Positions 48,470 through 58,008 of a stretch of DNA of 64,000 nt are shown here, in pieces (position 1 is the stretch's first letter; every line of letters begins with the position of its first letter). The position numbers were made by a program, and so were the translations under genes. The notes under the pieces were generated by a model. That model saw nothing but the letters and a program-made list of their open reading frames with translations. It searched no databases and was not told the DNA's origin. The DNA is taken from positions 62,001 to 126,000 of the forward strand of contig DAIQNX010000002.1 of the NCBI GenBank assembly GCA_036788195.1, written 5' to 3'. Source of the DNA: CALFXN01 sp937957815. Lineage in GTDB: Bacteria; Synergistota; Synergistia; Synergistales; Aminobacteriaceae.

Positions 48470-50275
48470 ATGGGGGGTCTGTTCTTGGAAGCGTCATTTT
48501 ACCGCCGGTATCGTCCGCAGTTGTTCTCGCAGGTCCAGGGGCAGGATACAGCCATGTTCGTCCTGTCGAGCGCACTGACGCACCGGACGGTTTCTCACGC
48601 GTATCTCTTTTCCGGACCGAGAGGATGCGGGAAGACGACACTTGCGCGATTGCTCGCAAAGGCGCTGAACTGCGAAAGACGCGGAGATTCGATCGAACCC
48701 TGCGGCGAATGTGCGAGCTGCGTGAGCATCACGGAAGGAAGCAATCTCGACGTCATAGAAATCGACGGCGCGTCGAACAACGGCGTGGACGAAGTCCGGG
48801 AGCTGCGGTCGCATGTCTCTCTCTCTCCCTTCGGATCCCGGTACAAGGTATACATCATCGACGAAGTTCACATGCTTTCTCTGCCGGCGTTCAACGCTCT
48901 CCTGAAGACGCTCGAGGAACCTCCGGATCGCGTCGTGTTCATCCTTGCCACAACGGAACCGCAGAAGGTCCCCGTTACGATCCGTTCCCGCTGTCATCAT
49001 ATTCCTTTTCATCGGATTTCCGTTCCGGACATCGTCGCGCAGCTCGGGATCGTGTGTTCCGCCGAGAGCATTCCGGCCGAACGAGAGGCGCTGCGGGAGA
49101 TTGCGCGACTCTCTGACGGAGCTTTGCGCGACGCACTTTCGATTCTCGAGCAGGCGATACTCCTTTCGCACGGGGAGGTGACGCTCGACTCGGTCGAACG
49201 CCTGACAGGAGGCGGAAGCAGGCGGGAACTCGAACGCATCCTCGAGGAGATATCCGCGGGACACCGGGGGGTCTTTTCTCGCATGGAAGAGCTTTTTCGC
49301 AGAGGCGCTTCTCCGGTGCAGGTTTTCGAGACGCTTTTCCTTATCTTCAGAGACTTATGGAGCTTCCATTCCTGGGGAAGCGACGCGTTCGATTCTCTCG
49401 AGTGTTCTGAAGAAGAACGCGCCGCACTCGAGGCGGCGGGCAGAGTCATTTCCCGGAAGCAGGCCTCGGCTCTGATGGAGTACTGCGTAAAGCTTATTCC
49501 GTCTGCGCGGTCCGGCATGCGTACCGATGTTCTGAGCGGTCTTTTCTGCGCCCGTGTCGAAGAGCTCTTTCCGGAGGAGCAGAGGGAAACGCATCGTGAC
49601 GCCTGCGTTTCGTGCGATGACGACGAGCCCCGGAATGTTTCTTCCCTGGCGGCGGAGAAAGATGTCCCGATCCGGGCCGTAGAGGCCCCCGAGTCCTCGC
49701 GCCCACTCGGCGTTCAGGATACGACATCCGGCAAAGCGGACTGGAACGCGTTTCTCGATATCCTCAGAGAACGCGAGCTGCATCTCTTCTGCGCACTTCT
49801 GAGCGCGTCCGTCGAGCTCTCTCCGGAAGAGGGGCTCCGGATACGGATTCCCGAAAAACGGAGGGCATCCTTTGCGGTGTGCGCGAGCGAGAGAAATCTC
49901 TATTCGCTTGGCGGCGTTCTTGCGGACTTCTTCGGGAACGAAGGCGATGCGTTTTCCGTATTTTGCGGGAACGACGTCGTTTCCTCCGAAATCTCCAGAA
50001 CAGGATCGCGGACCGATAACAGTGACGTCCGGGACCCGACCTCCTTCACGGAAGAAAACCCGGAACCGCCGAATCTCTTTTCCGCGTACGCGAGGACGGT
50101 TCGGGAGAAGGAGCGCGGAACAGATGGCGAGCAACCGGAAAAGACAGATGTTCCAGACGGACCTTTGTTTGACGGACTCGTCTCGGAAGCCCTCCGCTGG
50201 GGGGGCGGCGAGGTCGTCCTCGTCAAGAGGACGGATCGAGAAGATACGGAACAGGATGGTTTGATCGAAGAATGA
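48470..50275 (+). CDS. dnaX: DNA polymerase III gamma/tau subunit
   Basis: A 601-residue clamp-loader ATPase. ASFYRRYRPQLFSQVQGQ begins the family. Walker A is GPRGCGKTT (about residue 49), zinc cysteines are in CERRGDSIEPCGECASC, Walker B in IIDEVHMLS and the sensor SRC in RSRCHHIPFHR. A tau-like C-terminal part follows. ATG 48470 has no ribosome-binding site; TTG 48485, 8 bases after GGGGGG, would give the more usual N-terminus MEASFYRRYRP. The stop overlaps dnaE by 4 bases. Confidence 0.95.
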   Translation: MGGLFLEASFYRRYRPQLFSQVQGQDTAMFVLSSALTHRTVSHAYLFSGPRGCGKTTLARLLAKALNCERRGDSIEPCGECASCVSITEGSNLDVIEIDGASNNGVDEVRELRSHVSLSPFGSRYKVYIIDEVHMLSLPAFNALLKTLEEPPDRVVFILATTEPQKVPVTIRSRCHHIPFHRISVPDIVAQLGIVCSAESIPAEREALREIARLSDGALRDALSILEQAILLSHGEVTLDSVERLTGGGSRRELERILEEISAGHRGVFSRMEELFRRGASPVQVFETLFLIFRDLWSFHSWGSDAFDSLECSEEERAALEAAGRVISRKQASALMEYCVKLIPSARSGMRTDVLSGLFCARVEELFPEEQRETHRDACVSCDDDEPRNVSSLAAEKDVPIRAVEAPESSRPLGVQDTTSGKADWNAFLDILRERELHLFCALLSASVELSPEEGLRIRIPEKRRASFAVCASERNLYSLGGVLADFFGNEGDAFSVFCGNDVVSSEISRTGSRTDNSDVRDPTSFTEENPEPPNLFSAYARTVREKERGTDGEQPEKTDVPDGPLFDGLVSEALRWGGGEVVLVKRTDREDTEQDGLIEE

Positions 50276-53200
50276 CGCGTTCCTTCGTTCATTTGCATAC
50301 TCATACGGAATACAGTCTTCTCGACGGTGCGGTGCGGTGCGAAGAGGCCGCACGCACTGCGGCCGCAATGGGAATGCCCGCCGTTGCGATGACGGATCAC
50401 GGTGTCATGTACGGAGCGGTCGAATTCTACGAATGCTGCGTCAAGGCAGGCGTGAAGCCCATTCTCGGATGCGAGGTGTACGTCGATCCGGAAGGACACC
50501 GCTCGCGCGAGAAGAAGGGGAAGAATCATCATCTTCTTTTGCTTGCGGAAAATCAGGAGGGGTACGACAATCTCATTCGCCTCGTTTCGATCGCGAACAC
50601 CGAAGGATTCTATTACAAACCAAGAATCGACCACGATCTTCTTTCACGATACGGAAAGGGGCTGATCGCCTCTTCCGCATGTCTCGCCGGTGAGATCCCC
50701 TCCCTCATTCTCGAAGGAAGAGATGAAGATGCCTGTTCCCGCGCGGCCTTCTATCGCGATCTTTTTGGCGACGGCAATTTCTTCCTCGAGGTCATGTACA
50801 ACGGAATTCCGGAACAGGCGACGGTCAACAGAAAAATCGTCGAGATCGCCCGCAGGGGAAATTTCCCTATCGTCGCGACAAACGACGTCCACTATCTGAC
50901 GAAGGACGATTACGACTGGCACGAGATCCTTCTCTGCGTTCAGACCAAGAATACGATCGACGCACCGAACAGGATGTCCTTTTCGACGAACGACTTCTAC
51001 TTCCGTTCCCCAGAGGAGATGGACGCGCTTTTCGGGAACGAATTGCCGGAAGCTCTCGATAATACGCTTCTGATAGCCGAACGATGCTCGGTGAGCTTGC
51101 CGGTCGGGGCGCGCGAGTACCGGTTGCCAACGTTCGAGTTGCCCGACGGCGAAACTCTCGAAACGAAGCTCGAGAAAGACGCGAAGCTCGGACTCGAGGC
51201 GCGTTTCGCGGGACGTGAGATCCCGCAGGGATACTCGGAACGCCTCGCGTACGAACTGAACGTCATCAACTCCATGGGGTTCGCGGGGTATTTCCTGATC
51301 GTGTCGGGAATCATCCGGGACGCGAAGGAGAATGGAATCCCCATCGGCCCGGGACGCGGATCGGCTGCGGGATCGCTTGTCGCGTACAGTCTTCGGATTA
51401 CGGAACTCGACCCGATCCGCTACGACCTTCTTTTCGAGCGGTTTCTCAATCCGGAACGCATCAGCATGCCGGATATCGATACGGACGTCTCGGACAGGGG
51501 GCGAGACGAACTTCTCCGTTCCATCGTCCGGAAGTACGGCAAGGATCGCGTCTCGCAGATCATTACATTCGGGCGGATGAAAAGCAAAAACGCGATTCTC
51601 GATGTCGGGCGCGCCCTCGGAATTCCGCTTGCGGATGTCAGAAAGGTCTCGAACTGCATTCCGCCGACCGCGGAAAGCATCGGAGATTCCATTGCGGCTT
51701 CGAAGGATCTGCAGGAAATGCGGAAAGCCGATCCCCAGATCGCCCGCCTCCTCGACAGCGCGTCGCATATCGAAGGACTTGCGCGCCACTGCTCGCAGCA
51801 TGCGGCGGGTGTCGTCATCACCCCCGTTCCGCTGACGGATCTCGTCCCGATACAGAGAATCAGGGAGAGCGAAGACCAGGTCGTCACGCAGTATTCCATG
51901 GAGCCTGTCGAGAAGCTTGGTCTCGTCAAGATGGATTTCCTCGGGCTCAAAACGTTGTCCGTTCTCGAGGAAGCTCTCGAAAACATCAGGGAAAACGGAA
52001 AGAATTGTCCTTCACTGGAAGACATTCCGCTCGACGATCTGAAGACGTACGAAATGCTTCAGAACGGTGACACGCTGGGGGTGTTCCAGCTGGAATCCGA
52101 CGGAATGCGACGCCTTCTGAAAAAATTGCGTCCCGACTGCTTCGGGGATCTCGTTGCCGTCCTCGCGCTTTACCGGCCGGGTCCCCTCGGAAGCGGCATG
52201 GTGGATCAGTATGTCGAGCGGAAGCACGGGAAGGCGAAGGTAGAATATCTGCATCCGCTTCTCGAACCGGTGCTCAAGGAAACCTACGGTGTCGTTCTGT
52301 ATCAGGAGCAGGTCATGCAGTGCGCCGCCCGTATGGCCGGGTATTCCCTCGGAGAGGCCGATCTTCTCCGGCGTGCAATGGGCAAGAAAAAGGTCGAAGT
52401 CATGGAACAGCAGCGCGCCAAATTCGTGACCGGCGCTGTGGAACGGGGTGTCGACAGGAAAAAGGCGGAAGAAATCTTCGACATCGTCCAGGAGTTTGCC
52501 GGATATGGATTCAACAAATCTCACAGTGCCGCGTACGCGCTGATCAGTTACCATACGGGATACCTGAAGGCGAACTATCCGTCGGAGTTTATGGCGGCAT
52601 ATCTTTCGAGCCAGATCGGATCGAAAAAGGAAGTCATGGCGAATTACGTTCGTGAAGTGCGCGAGTCGGGAATTCCGGTCCTTCCGCCCGATATCAATTC
52701 GTCGCTCTCCCGTTTTACCGCCGTCGACGATGTCGTCCGGTTCGGACTGGGCGGTGTCGATAAGGTCGGCACGACCGCCGTCGAGGCGATCATAGAAACG
52801 CGCAGGAACGGCGGACCGTTTCGATCCTTTTGGGATTTCATCTCGCGGGTCGATCTGCGCGTCGTCAACAGGGCGGTAGCGGAAAATCTCGTTCGCGCAG
52901 GGGCTTTCGAATCGCTGCACGACAACAGACAATCTCTGCTCGACGCCCTTCCGGACTTCGTTTCGATGGCGCAACGGTGTGCGGAAGACGAGAACCAGTG
53001 TTCGCTTTTCGGAGGAGATCAGGACGACTCGGCATCCCCCGAGCCGGATCTCCCGGAAACGGAAGATTGCTCGTTCTACGAACGTCTGGCCATGGAAAAA
53101 CAGGTCATGGGACTCTATATCTCCGGCCATCCCTTCGAGCAGGTCGCCTCCAGGATCGCGCGCTTCGCGACGTGTCGCATCGGAGAGGTCGGCCGATGGA

Positions 53201-53703
53201 GCGGGAAAAAGACGGCTCCCTGCATCGGAGGAATCGTCATCGGGTTGAGGGAAAAATTCACCAGAAACGGCGACCCGATGGGGATACTTGAACTCGAGGA
53301 TGACTCGAACAAGATAGAAGCGGTGTGTTTCCCGAAAGTCTGGCCCGGAATAAAGGCGTCGATCCACGAAGGCGACGTCTGTCTCGTTCGCGGATCTCCG
53401 GACGATCGGGGGACCGGAACCATCATCGTAAGGGATGTCGCGTTGCTCGACGAAAAGGAGCAGAATACCGCTCCGATGACGAAAATTACGATCGATGCCA
53501 CTCTTCTGGGCTCCGTTTCGATGAAACAACTGTATCGGGTTCTGAGGAGTCATCCCGGGAGATCTCCCATCATGATGGAATTCATACGACCGGAGGAAAC
53601 GGTCTGGTTGTACCAGCAGGATATATGCGTCAATCCCGACCCGGAACTTCGTATTTCTCTCGCGTCCCTGCTTTCCGAGGGGGCATTCGAGATTCATGTC
53701 TGA
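50272..53703 (+). CDS. dnaE: DNA polymerase III alpha subunit
   Basis: A 1143-residue replicative polymerase of the DnaE1 type. The N-terminal PHP domain keeps metal ligands (HLHTHTEYSLLDG, MTDHGVMYG). The polymerase core has GPGRGSAAGSLVAY and the catalytic aspartates in MPDIDTDVSD. Helix-hairpin-helix and OB-fold regions follow (CIGGIVIGLREKFTRNGDPM). The start overlaps dnaX by 4 bases, an arrangement that would balance clamp loader and polymerase. Confidence 0.98.
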   Translation: MTRSFVHLHTHTEYSLLDGAVRCEEAARTAAAMGMPAVAMTDHGVMYGAVEFYECCVKAGVKPILGCEVYVDPEGHRSREKKGKNHHLLLLAENQEGYDNLIRLVSIANTEGFYYKPRIDHDLLSRYGKGLIASSACLAGEIPSLILEGRDEDACSRAAFYRDLFGDGNFFLEVMYNGIPEQATVNRKIVEIARRGNFPIVATNDVHYLTKDDYDWHEILLCVQTKNTIDAPNRMSFSTNDFYFRSPEEMDALFGNELPEALDNTLLIAERCSVSLPVGAREYRLPTFELPDGETLETKLEKDAKLGLEARFAGREIPQGYSERLAYELNVINSMGFAGYFLIVSGIIRDAKENGIPIGPGRGSAAGSLVAYSLRITELDPIRYDLLFERFLNPERISMPDIDTDVSDRGRDELLRSIVRKYGKDRVSQIITFGRMKSKNAILDVGRALGIPLADVRKVSNCIPPTAESIGDSIAASKDLQEMRKADPQIARLLDSASHIEGLARHCSQHAAGVVITPVPLTDLVPIQRIRESEDQVVTQYSMEPVEKLGLVKMDFLGLKTLSVLEEALENIRENGKNCPSLEDIPLDDLKTYEMLQNGDTLGVFQLESDGMRRLLKKLRPDCFGDLVAVLALYRPGPLGSGMVDQYVERKHGKAKVEYLHPLLEPVLKETYGVVLYQEQVMQCAARMAGYSLGEADLLRRAMGKKKVEVMEQQRAKFVTGAVERGVDRKKAEEIFDIVQEFAGYGFNKSHSAAYALISYHTGYLKANYPSEFMAAYLSSQIGSKKEVMANYVREVRESGIPVLPPDINSSLSRFTAVDDVVRFGLGGVDKVGTTAVEAIIETRRNGGPFRSFWDFISRVDLRVVNRAVAENLVRAGAFESLHDNRQSLLDALPDFVSMAQRCAEDENQCSLFGGDQDDSASPEPDLPETEDCSFYERLAMEKQVMGLYISGHPFEQVASRIARFATCRIGEVGRWSGKKTAPCIGGIVIGLREKFTRNGDPMGILELEDDSNKIEAVCFPKVWPGIKASIHEGDVCLVRGSPDDRGTGTIIVRDVALLDEKEQNTAPMTKITIDATLLGSVSMKQLYRVLRSHPGRSPIMMEFIRPEETVWLYQQDICVNPDPELRISLASLLSEGAFEIHV

Positions 53704-53730
53704 TCGGTACAGAAGGAGAGCTGAATCGTC

Positions 53731-55488
53731 ATGAATAAAGTCAAGATAGTCTGTACAGTCGGTCCCGCCTGTTCGACGTTCGGAATCCTGAAGGCGATGG
53801 CCGACGAGGGAATGAGCGTCGCCCGATTCAATTTCAGTCACGGGAAGCACGAAGAGCATCTTTCCCGTCTGGAACTCGTCCGCGATGTCGAGCGCGCGAT
53901 CTCCCGTCCGATAGCGACTCTGCTCGATACGAAAGGCCCCGAGATACGGACCGGAGAGCTTGAGAACGGCCCCGTTCGTCTCGAGCAAGGGAAGAGAATC
54001 GTCCTGACGACGCGTCCCGTCATCGGGAACGCGAATGAGGTTTCCGTTTCGTACAGTCTCTTTCCGCAGGAGTTGAAGCCGGGACAGGATGTCTTTATCG
54101 ACGACGGAACGATGCAGCTTCGTGTCGAGGATATCGTCGGCGACGATGTCAGCTGTTCGATCGTTGTCGGCGGAATTCTCGGCAACAGGAAGGGGGTCAA
54201 CATCCCGGGAGCTGACATCTCGCTTCCCGCACTTTCGGAGAAAGATATCGACGACATCGGATGGGGGATTGCGAATGAGCTCGATTATCTCGCGGTCTCG
54301 TTCGTGAAGAACCGGGAGGATATCGTCAATGTCCGCCGTGTCCTTGAAGAACGCGGCGGTTCGATGAAGATCATCGCCAAGATCGAGACGAGACAGGCGG
54401 TCGACCGGCTCGATGACATCATCGAAGTCGTCGACGGGATGATGATCGCCCGCGGAGATCTGGGAGTCGAAATACCGACGGAGGAAGTCCCCCTCGTGCA
54501 GAAGCGCATCGTCGACATGTGCCGTGCCAAGGGAAAGGCGGTTATCGTAGCGACGCAGATGCTCGACTCGATGATCCGGAACCCGCGACCGACTCGGGCC
54601 GAGGCAAGCGATGTCGCGAATGCGGTTCTGGACGGTGCCGATGCCGTCATGCTTTCCGGCGAAACGGCGAACGGAGCGTACCCCGTCAAATCCGTCGAAA
54701 CGATGCGGCGAATCGTTCAGCGCGCCGAAGTCGAGTTCGACGCATGGCAGCGTCCGCTTCACAGCATCGCGAAGGTTACCGGAATTCCCGATGCCGTGAG
54801 CGGCGCTTCAGTATCCGTCGCAAGGGACATGAAGGCGACGACGATCATTTCGATGACGAGCAGCGGAAGCACCGCAAAGATGGTGAGCAGGTACAGGCCG
54901 CCATGCTCGATCGTCGGCATGACTCCGTCGCGGAAAACCTGGAGGGAACTCGCCCTTCACTGGGGGGTCTCCCCGGTCATGTGCGGCAGAATTTTCGGCG
55001 AATGCGACGCCGTCGCGGAGGCAATCAAGACGGCGCTGGCGGAGGGTTGCATCAGCGAAGGGGATATCGTCGTCGTGACGGCGGGAATGCCGCTCGGAAC
55101 TCCGGGGTCCACGAACATGCTTCAGGTGCATACGGTCGGGAGAATTCTCGCCCGGGGACTTTCGCTCCTCAAAAGGGAAGCCTATGGGCGCATCGTGATC
55201 GCGAGGAACGGTCAGGAAGCCATGGAGAAAATGTCGCAGGGGGCAATCCTTGTGGCGAATGCGACGGATATCGATTTTGTCGGTGCGATGCGGAAGGCCT
55301 CCGCTGTCATAACGGAGACGGGAGGGCTCACGTCCCATGCGGCGGTCGTCTCTCTGGAATTGGGGATTCCATGTATCGTGAGCGTGGAACGGGCGACGTC
55401 GATTCTTCGCGACGGAATGTTCGTCACCGTGGACGGAACGAGAGGTCTCGTCTATCACGGAAATGTTCGTCTCGGCTCGGAGGAATGA
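53731..55488 (+). CDS. pyk: Pyruvate kinase with C-terminal phosphohistidine-type domain
   Basis: A 585-residue glycolytic enzyme that makes ATP and pyruvate from PEP. RFNFSHG, the catalytic lysine motif IIAKIETRQAV, MMIARGDLGVEIP and ATQMLDSMIRNPRPTRAE are canonical. The last 110 residues form a PEP-utilising mobile domain, with GGLTSHAAVVSLELGIPCIV containing the histidine that carries phosphate in PPDK and enzyme I. This extra domain is known from Bacillus-type pyruvate kinases. AGAAGGAGAGC precedes the ATG. Confidence 0.97.
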   Translation: MNKVKIVCTVGPACSTFGILKAMADEGMSVARFNFSHGKHEEHLSRLELVRDVERAISRPIATLLDTKGPEIRTGELENGPVRLEQGKRIVLTTRPVIGNANEVSVSYSLFPQELKPGQDVFIDDGTMQLRVEDIVGDDVSCSIVVGGILGNRKGVNIPGADISLPALSEKDIDDIGWGIANELDYLAVSFVKNREDIVNVRRVLEERGGSMKIIAKIETRQAVDRLDDIIEVVDGMMIARGDLGVEIPTEEVPLVQKRIVDMCRAKGKAVIVATQMLDSMIRNPRPTRAEASDVANAVLDGADAVMLSGETANGAYPVKSVETMRRIVQRAEVEFDAWQRPLHSIAKVTGIPDAVSGASVSVARDMKATTIISMTSSGSTAKMVSRYRPPCSIVGMTPSRKTWRELALHWGVSPVMCGRIFGECDAVAEAIKTALAEGCISEGDIVVVTAGMPLGTPGSTNMLQVHTVGRILARGLSLLKREAYGRIVIARNGQEAMEKMSQGAILVANATDIDFVGAMRKASAVITETGGLTSHAAVVSLELGIPCIVSVERATSILRDGMFVTVDGTRGLVYHGNVRLGSEE

Positions 55489-56075
55489 CGTTTTATCTTC
55501 GTTTGCCTCTTCGAAGAACGGTTATTCCATTGTGGAGTGAACTCCGAAGCGAGGCTCCGAGGATCGGGGCCGTTCTCGTCGCGATTTTCCATTTCGGAGG
55601 GCGCGATTCGCGGATCCTCTTTCTGCGCCGTTCTCAGGATCTGAGCCACCATGCAGGAGAAATGTGTTTCCCCGGAGGGGAACGTGAGTGCGAAGACGCA
55701 TCCCCGTGGGAAACGGCTCTTCGCGAAGCCCGGGAGGAGATACTGCTCGACCCGCGCCGCGTCGAACCGGTGTGTCCATTACCCAAAGCGCATGCGTTCG
55801 TCAGCGGATTCGATGTCTTTCCGGTGCTCGGGTTTGTCGACTGCACAAACGGGGGTGCAGAACTCAAACCGAACGAGGGGGAGATCGTGTCGTACTGCCT
55901 CGCGGATATCTCACGCCTCGACGGAGGGGCGCGTCTCCGGACATTCGAGTGCCGGGGGCGGCTCGTGCAATCTCCGGAATATGTCCTTGAAGACGGGAGT
56001 GTCGTATGGGGTGTCACTGGGACGATTCTCTCGAATGTTCTCTTCGGATTTCATCGGGAGGGATGGTTTCGATGA
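55485..56075 (+). CDS. NUDIX hydrolase, CoA-pyrophosphatase-like
   Basis: A 196-residue NUDIX enzyme. The CoA-diphosphatase hallmark FLRRSQDLSHHAGEMCFPGG precedes the NUDIX box ending REAREEI. The glycine usually following the EE-Ile of the box is leucine here (EEILLD). Such enzymes cleave CoA and its oxidised or acylated forms into phosphopantetheine and 3',5'-ADP. The start overlaps the pyk stop by 4 bases and the stop overlaps nfo by 4 bases. Confidence 0.87.
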   Translation: MTFYLRLPLRRTVIPLWSELRSEAPRIGAVLVAIFHFGGRDSRILFLRRSQDLSHHAGEMCFPGGERECEDASPWETALREAREEILLDPRRVEPVCPLPKAHAFVSGFDVFPVLGFVDCTNGGAELKPNEGEIVSYCLADISRLDGGARLRTFECRGRLVQSPEYVLEDGSVVWGVTGTILSNVLFGFHREGWFR

Positions 56076-56920
56076 CGCTTCTTGGGGCACACGTTTCCGT
56101 CGCGGGGGGACTTGAGAAAGCTTTCGAACGCGGAGAATCGATCGGTTGCAACGCGATGCAGATTTTTACGAAAAATCAGTTGCAATGGAGAAGCGCACCA
56201 TTGCCCGTGGCCGTATGCGAACGGTTTCTCAGGAGATGGCGCGAAAGCCCGATTCAAAAGGTCGTTGCCCATGCGTCGTATCTCATCAATCTCGCGGATC
56301 CCGGCTCTCTCGGCGAGCGAAGCGCGTTGTCGCTCCAGGACGAGGTCGAACGATGCGATTCGCTCGGAATCCCGGATATCGTCCTTCACCCTGGTTCGGC
56401 GAAGGACCGGTCTGCCGAAGACGCTCTTTCGATCGTCTCGAACCGACTCGGGACGGTTCTGGAACGAGCGGAAGGGAGAAGGGTCAGAATCCTGCTCGAA
56501 ACGATGGCCGGGCAGGGAACCTTTCTCGGAGCCAGACTCGAGGAACTGGAAACCCTTCTCGAGGGAACCGGATGGGACCAGAGAATCGGAGTATGTCTCG
56601 ATACGTGCCATCTCTTTGCGTCGGGGTACGAGTTCCGGACACCCGAATCGTACGCCCGGCTGACGGACGCCATGGATCGCCTCTTCGGTCTCGAGCGCGT
56701 CGGATGCATCCATATCAACGACAGCGCGCACGCCAGAGGAAGGCGTTTGGATCGCCACAGCCATATCGGAGAAGGAGAAATCGGTTTGTCTCCGTTCGGA
56801 TACTTCATAACCGATGAACGTTTTTCCTGCGTTCCCTGTATACTGGAAACTCCGCTCGATGGAATCGGTCACGGCGGAGATCTGGCCCTTCTCCGGAAGC
56901 TGCAGGGAGGAGACGAATGA
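56072..56920 (+). CDS. nfo: Endonuclease IV
   Basis: A 282-residue zinc AP endonuclease of base excision repair. LLGAHVSVAGGLEKAFERG, MQIFTKNQLQW, VVAHASYLINLA, the trinuclear-zinc motifs CLDTCHLFASGYE and HINDSAHARGRRLDRHSHIGEGEIG and LETPLDG are all present. ATG 56072 is preferred over ATG 56063, which lies too close to GGGAGGG. It sits in a chain of 4-bp overlaps with the NUDIX and racemase genes. Confidence 0.97.
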   Translation: MTLLGAHVSVAGGLEKAFERGESIGCNAMQIFTKNQLQWRSAPLPVAVCERFLRRWRESPIQKVVAHASYLINLADPGSLGERSALSLQDEVERCDSLGIPDIVLHPGSAKDRSAEDALSIVSNRLGTVLERAEGRRVRILLETMAGQGTFLGARLEELETLLEGTGWDQRIGVCLDTCHLFASGYEFRTPESYARLTDAMDRLFGLERVGCIHINDSAHARGRRLDRHSHIGEGEIGLSPFGYFITDERFSCVPCILETPLDGIGHGGDLALLRKLQGGDE

Positions 56921-57993
56921 AGAATACGGCGTACCCGCGTATGGTTATCTTCAGGGAGCGGATCCTCGAAAACACGAGACGAATCGTCGGTCTCTGTCGC
57001 CGGTTCAATGTCTCGGTCACGGGGGTGACGAAGGGAATCTGCGCTCATCCCCGTATAGTCAGCGCTATGCTTGAGGGCGGCTGCTCGCGACTTGCCGACA
57101 GCCGGATCGAGAATATCGCGAGACTCAGAGATTGCGCTCCCGCCGTTCCGCTGCTTCTCCTCAGAATCCCCATGCCGAGCGAGATTCCCCTCGTTGTTGC
57201 AGGTGCCGATTGCTGCGTGGTTTCGATGAACGAAACGATTTATCTGATTCAGAGAGAGTGCGAGCGGATGCGGCGGGATTTCTCGGTTATGCTCATGTTC
57301 GATCTCGGCGACCTTCGGGAGGGATTCTGGCCGGACGAGACAGAATCGGTCGCTCACACGCTGCTCGAATGTCCGCGCGTCCGACCGACGGCCGTCGGCA
57401 CGAATTTCGGTTGTTTCGGGGGAACGGTGCCTTCGGCGGAAGCACTCCGACAACTGCTCGATATACGCGACCGTCTGCAGGCATTAGTGAATTCTCCCGT
57501 CGAAATTGTTTCCGGCGGTTCGACATCGTCGCTCGAGCTCCTCGAACGCGGCATACTCCCGGAAGGAATCACCGATCTTCGGATCGGAGAAGGCATTCTT
57601 CTCGGAAGCGACGTCACGAGGATGCGGCGTATCCCGTATTTATCCGGGACGACGATGATCCTGGAGGCGGAAATAGTGGAAGTCCGTAGAAAACCTTCCG
57701 TTCCGTTAGGAGAGATCGCATACGATGCCTTCGGCCATATCCCGTGTTTCGAGGATCGGGGCTCGAGGCTCCGTGCCATCGCCGCCGTCGGCAAACAGGA
57801 CGTCGACATAGAAGGACTGGATCCGATCGACCACGGAGTCGCGATTCTCGGCGCATCGAGCGATCATCTCATACTCGATGTCGATGATATGACCGTCCCC
57901 CCGAGCATAGGAGAAACGGTCCGCTTCGCCCTGAGGTATTCGGCTATGCTCGATCTGGCGACGTCTCCGTACGTCCCTCTCGATATTCTGTGA
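56917..57993 (+). CDS. PLP-dependent alanine/ornithine racemase-family protein
   Basis: A 358-residue fold-III PLP enzyme of the alanine racemase superfamily, resembling ornithine racemase Orr. The PLP lysine is in VTGVTKGICAHP (about K39). LMFDLGDLREGF, AVGTNFGCFGGT, EIVSGGSTSSLELL and LRIGEGILLG follow the barrel pattern. Canonical alanine racemase has a C-terminal domain with a catalytic tyrosine that is not evident here. Ornithine racemisation would suit amino-acid fermentation, but no oxidative ornithine pathway genes are adjacent. It overlaps nfo by 4 bases. Confidence 0.83.
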   Translation: MKNTAYPRMVIFRERILENTRRIVGLCRRFNVSVTGVTKGICAHPRIVSAMLEGGCSRLADSRIENIARLRDCAPAVPLLLLRIPMPSEIPLVVAGADCCVVSMNETIYLIQRECERMRRDFSVMLMFDLGDLREGFWPDETESVAHTLLECPRVRPTAVGTNFGCFGGTVPSAEALRQLLDIRDRLQALVNSPVEIVSGGSTSSLELLERGILPEGITDLRIGEGILLGSDVTRMRRIPYLSGTTMILEAEIVEVRRKPSVPLGEIAYDAFGHIPCFEDRGSRLRAIAAVGKQDVDIEGLDPIDHGVAILGASSDHLILDVDDMTVPPSIGETVRFALRYSAMLDLATSPYVPLDIL

Positions 57994-58008
57994 CGAAAGG
58001 ACCGGAAT

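Noticed and set aside
52012..54762. Open frame of over 900 codons antisense to dnaE and pyk
   Set aside because: It spans two unrelated sense genes and their gap, and its composition is rich in Asp/Arg/His as expected for a reverse-complement shadow.
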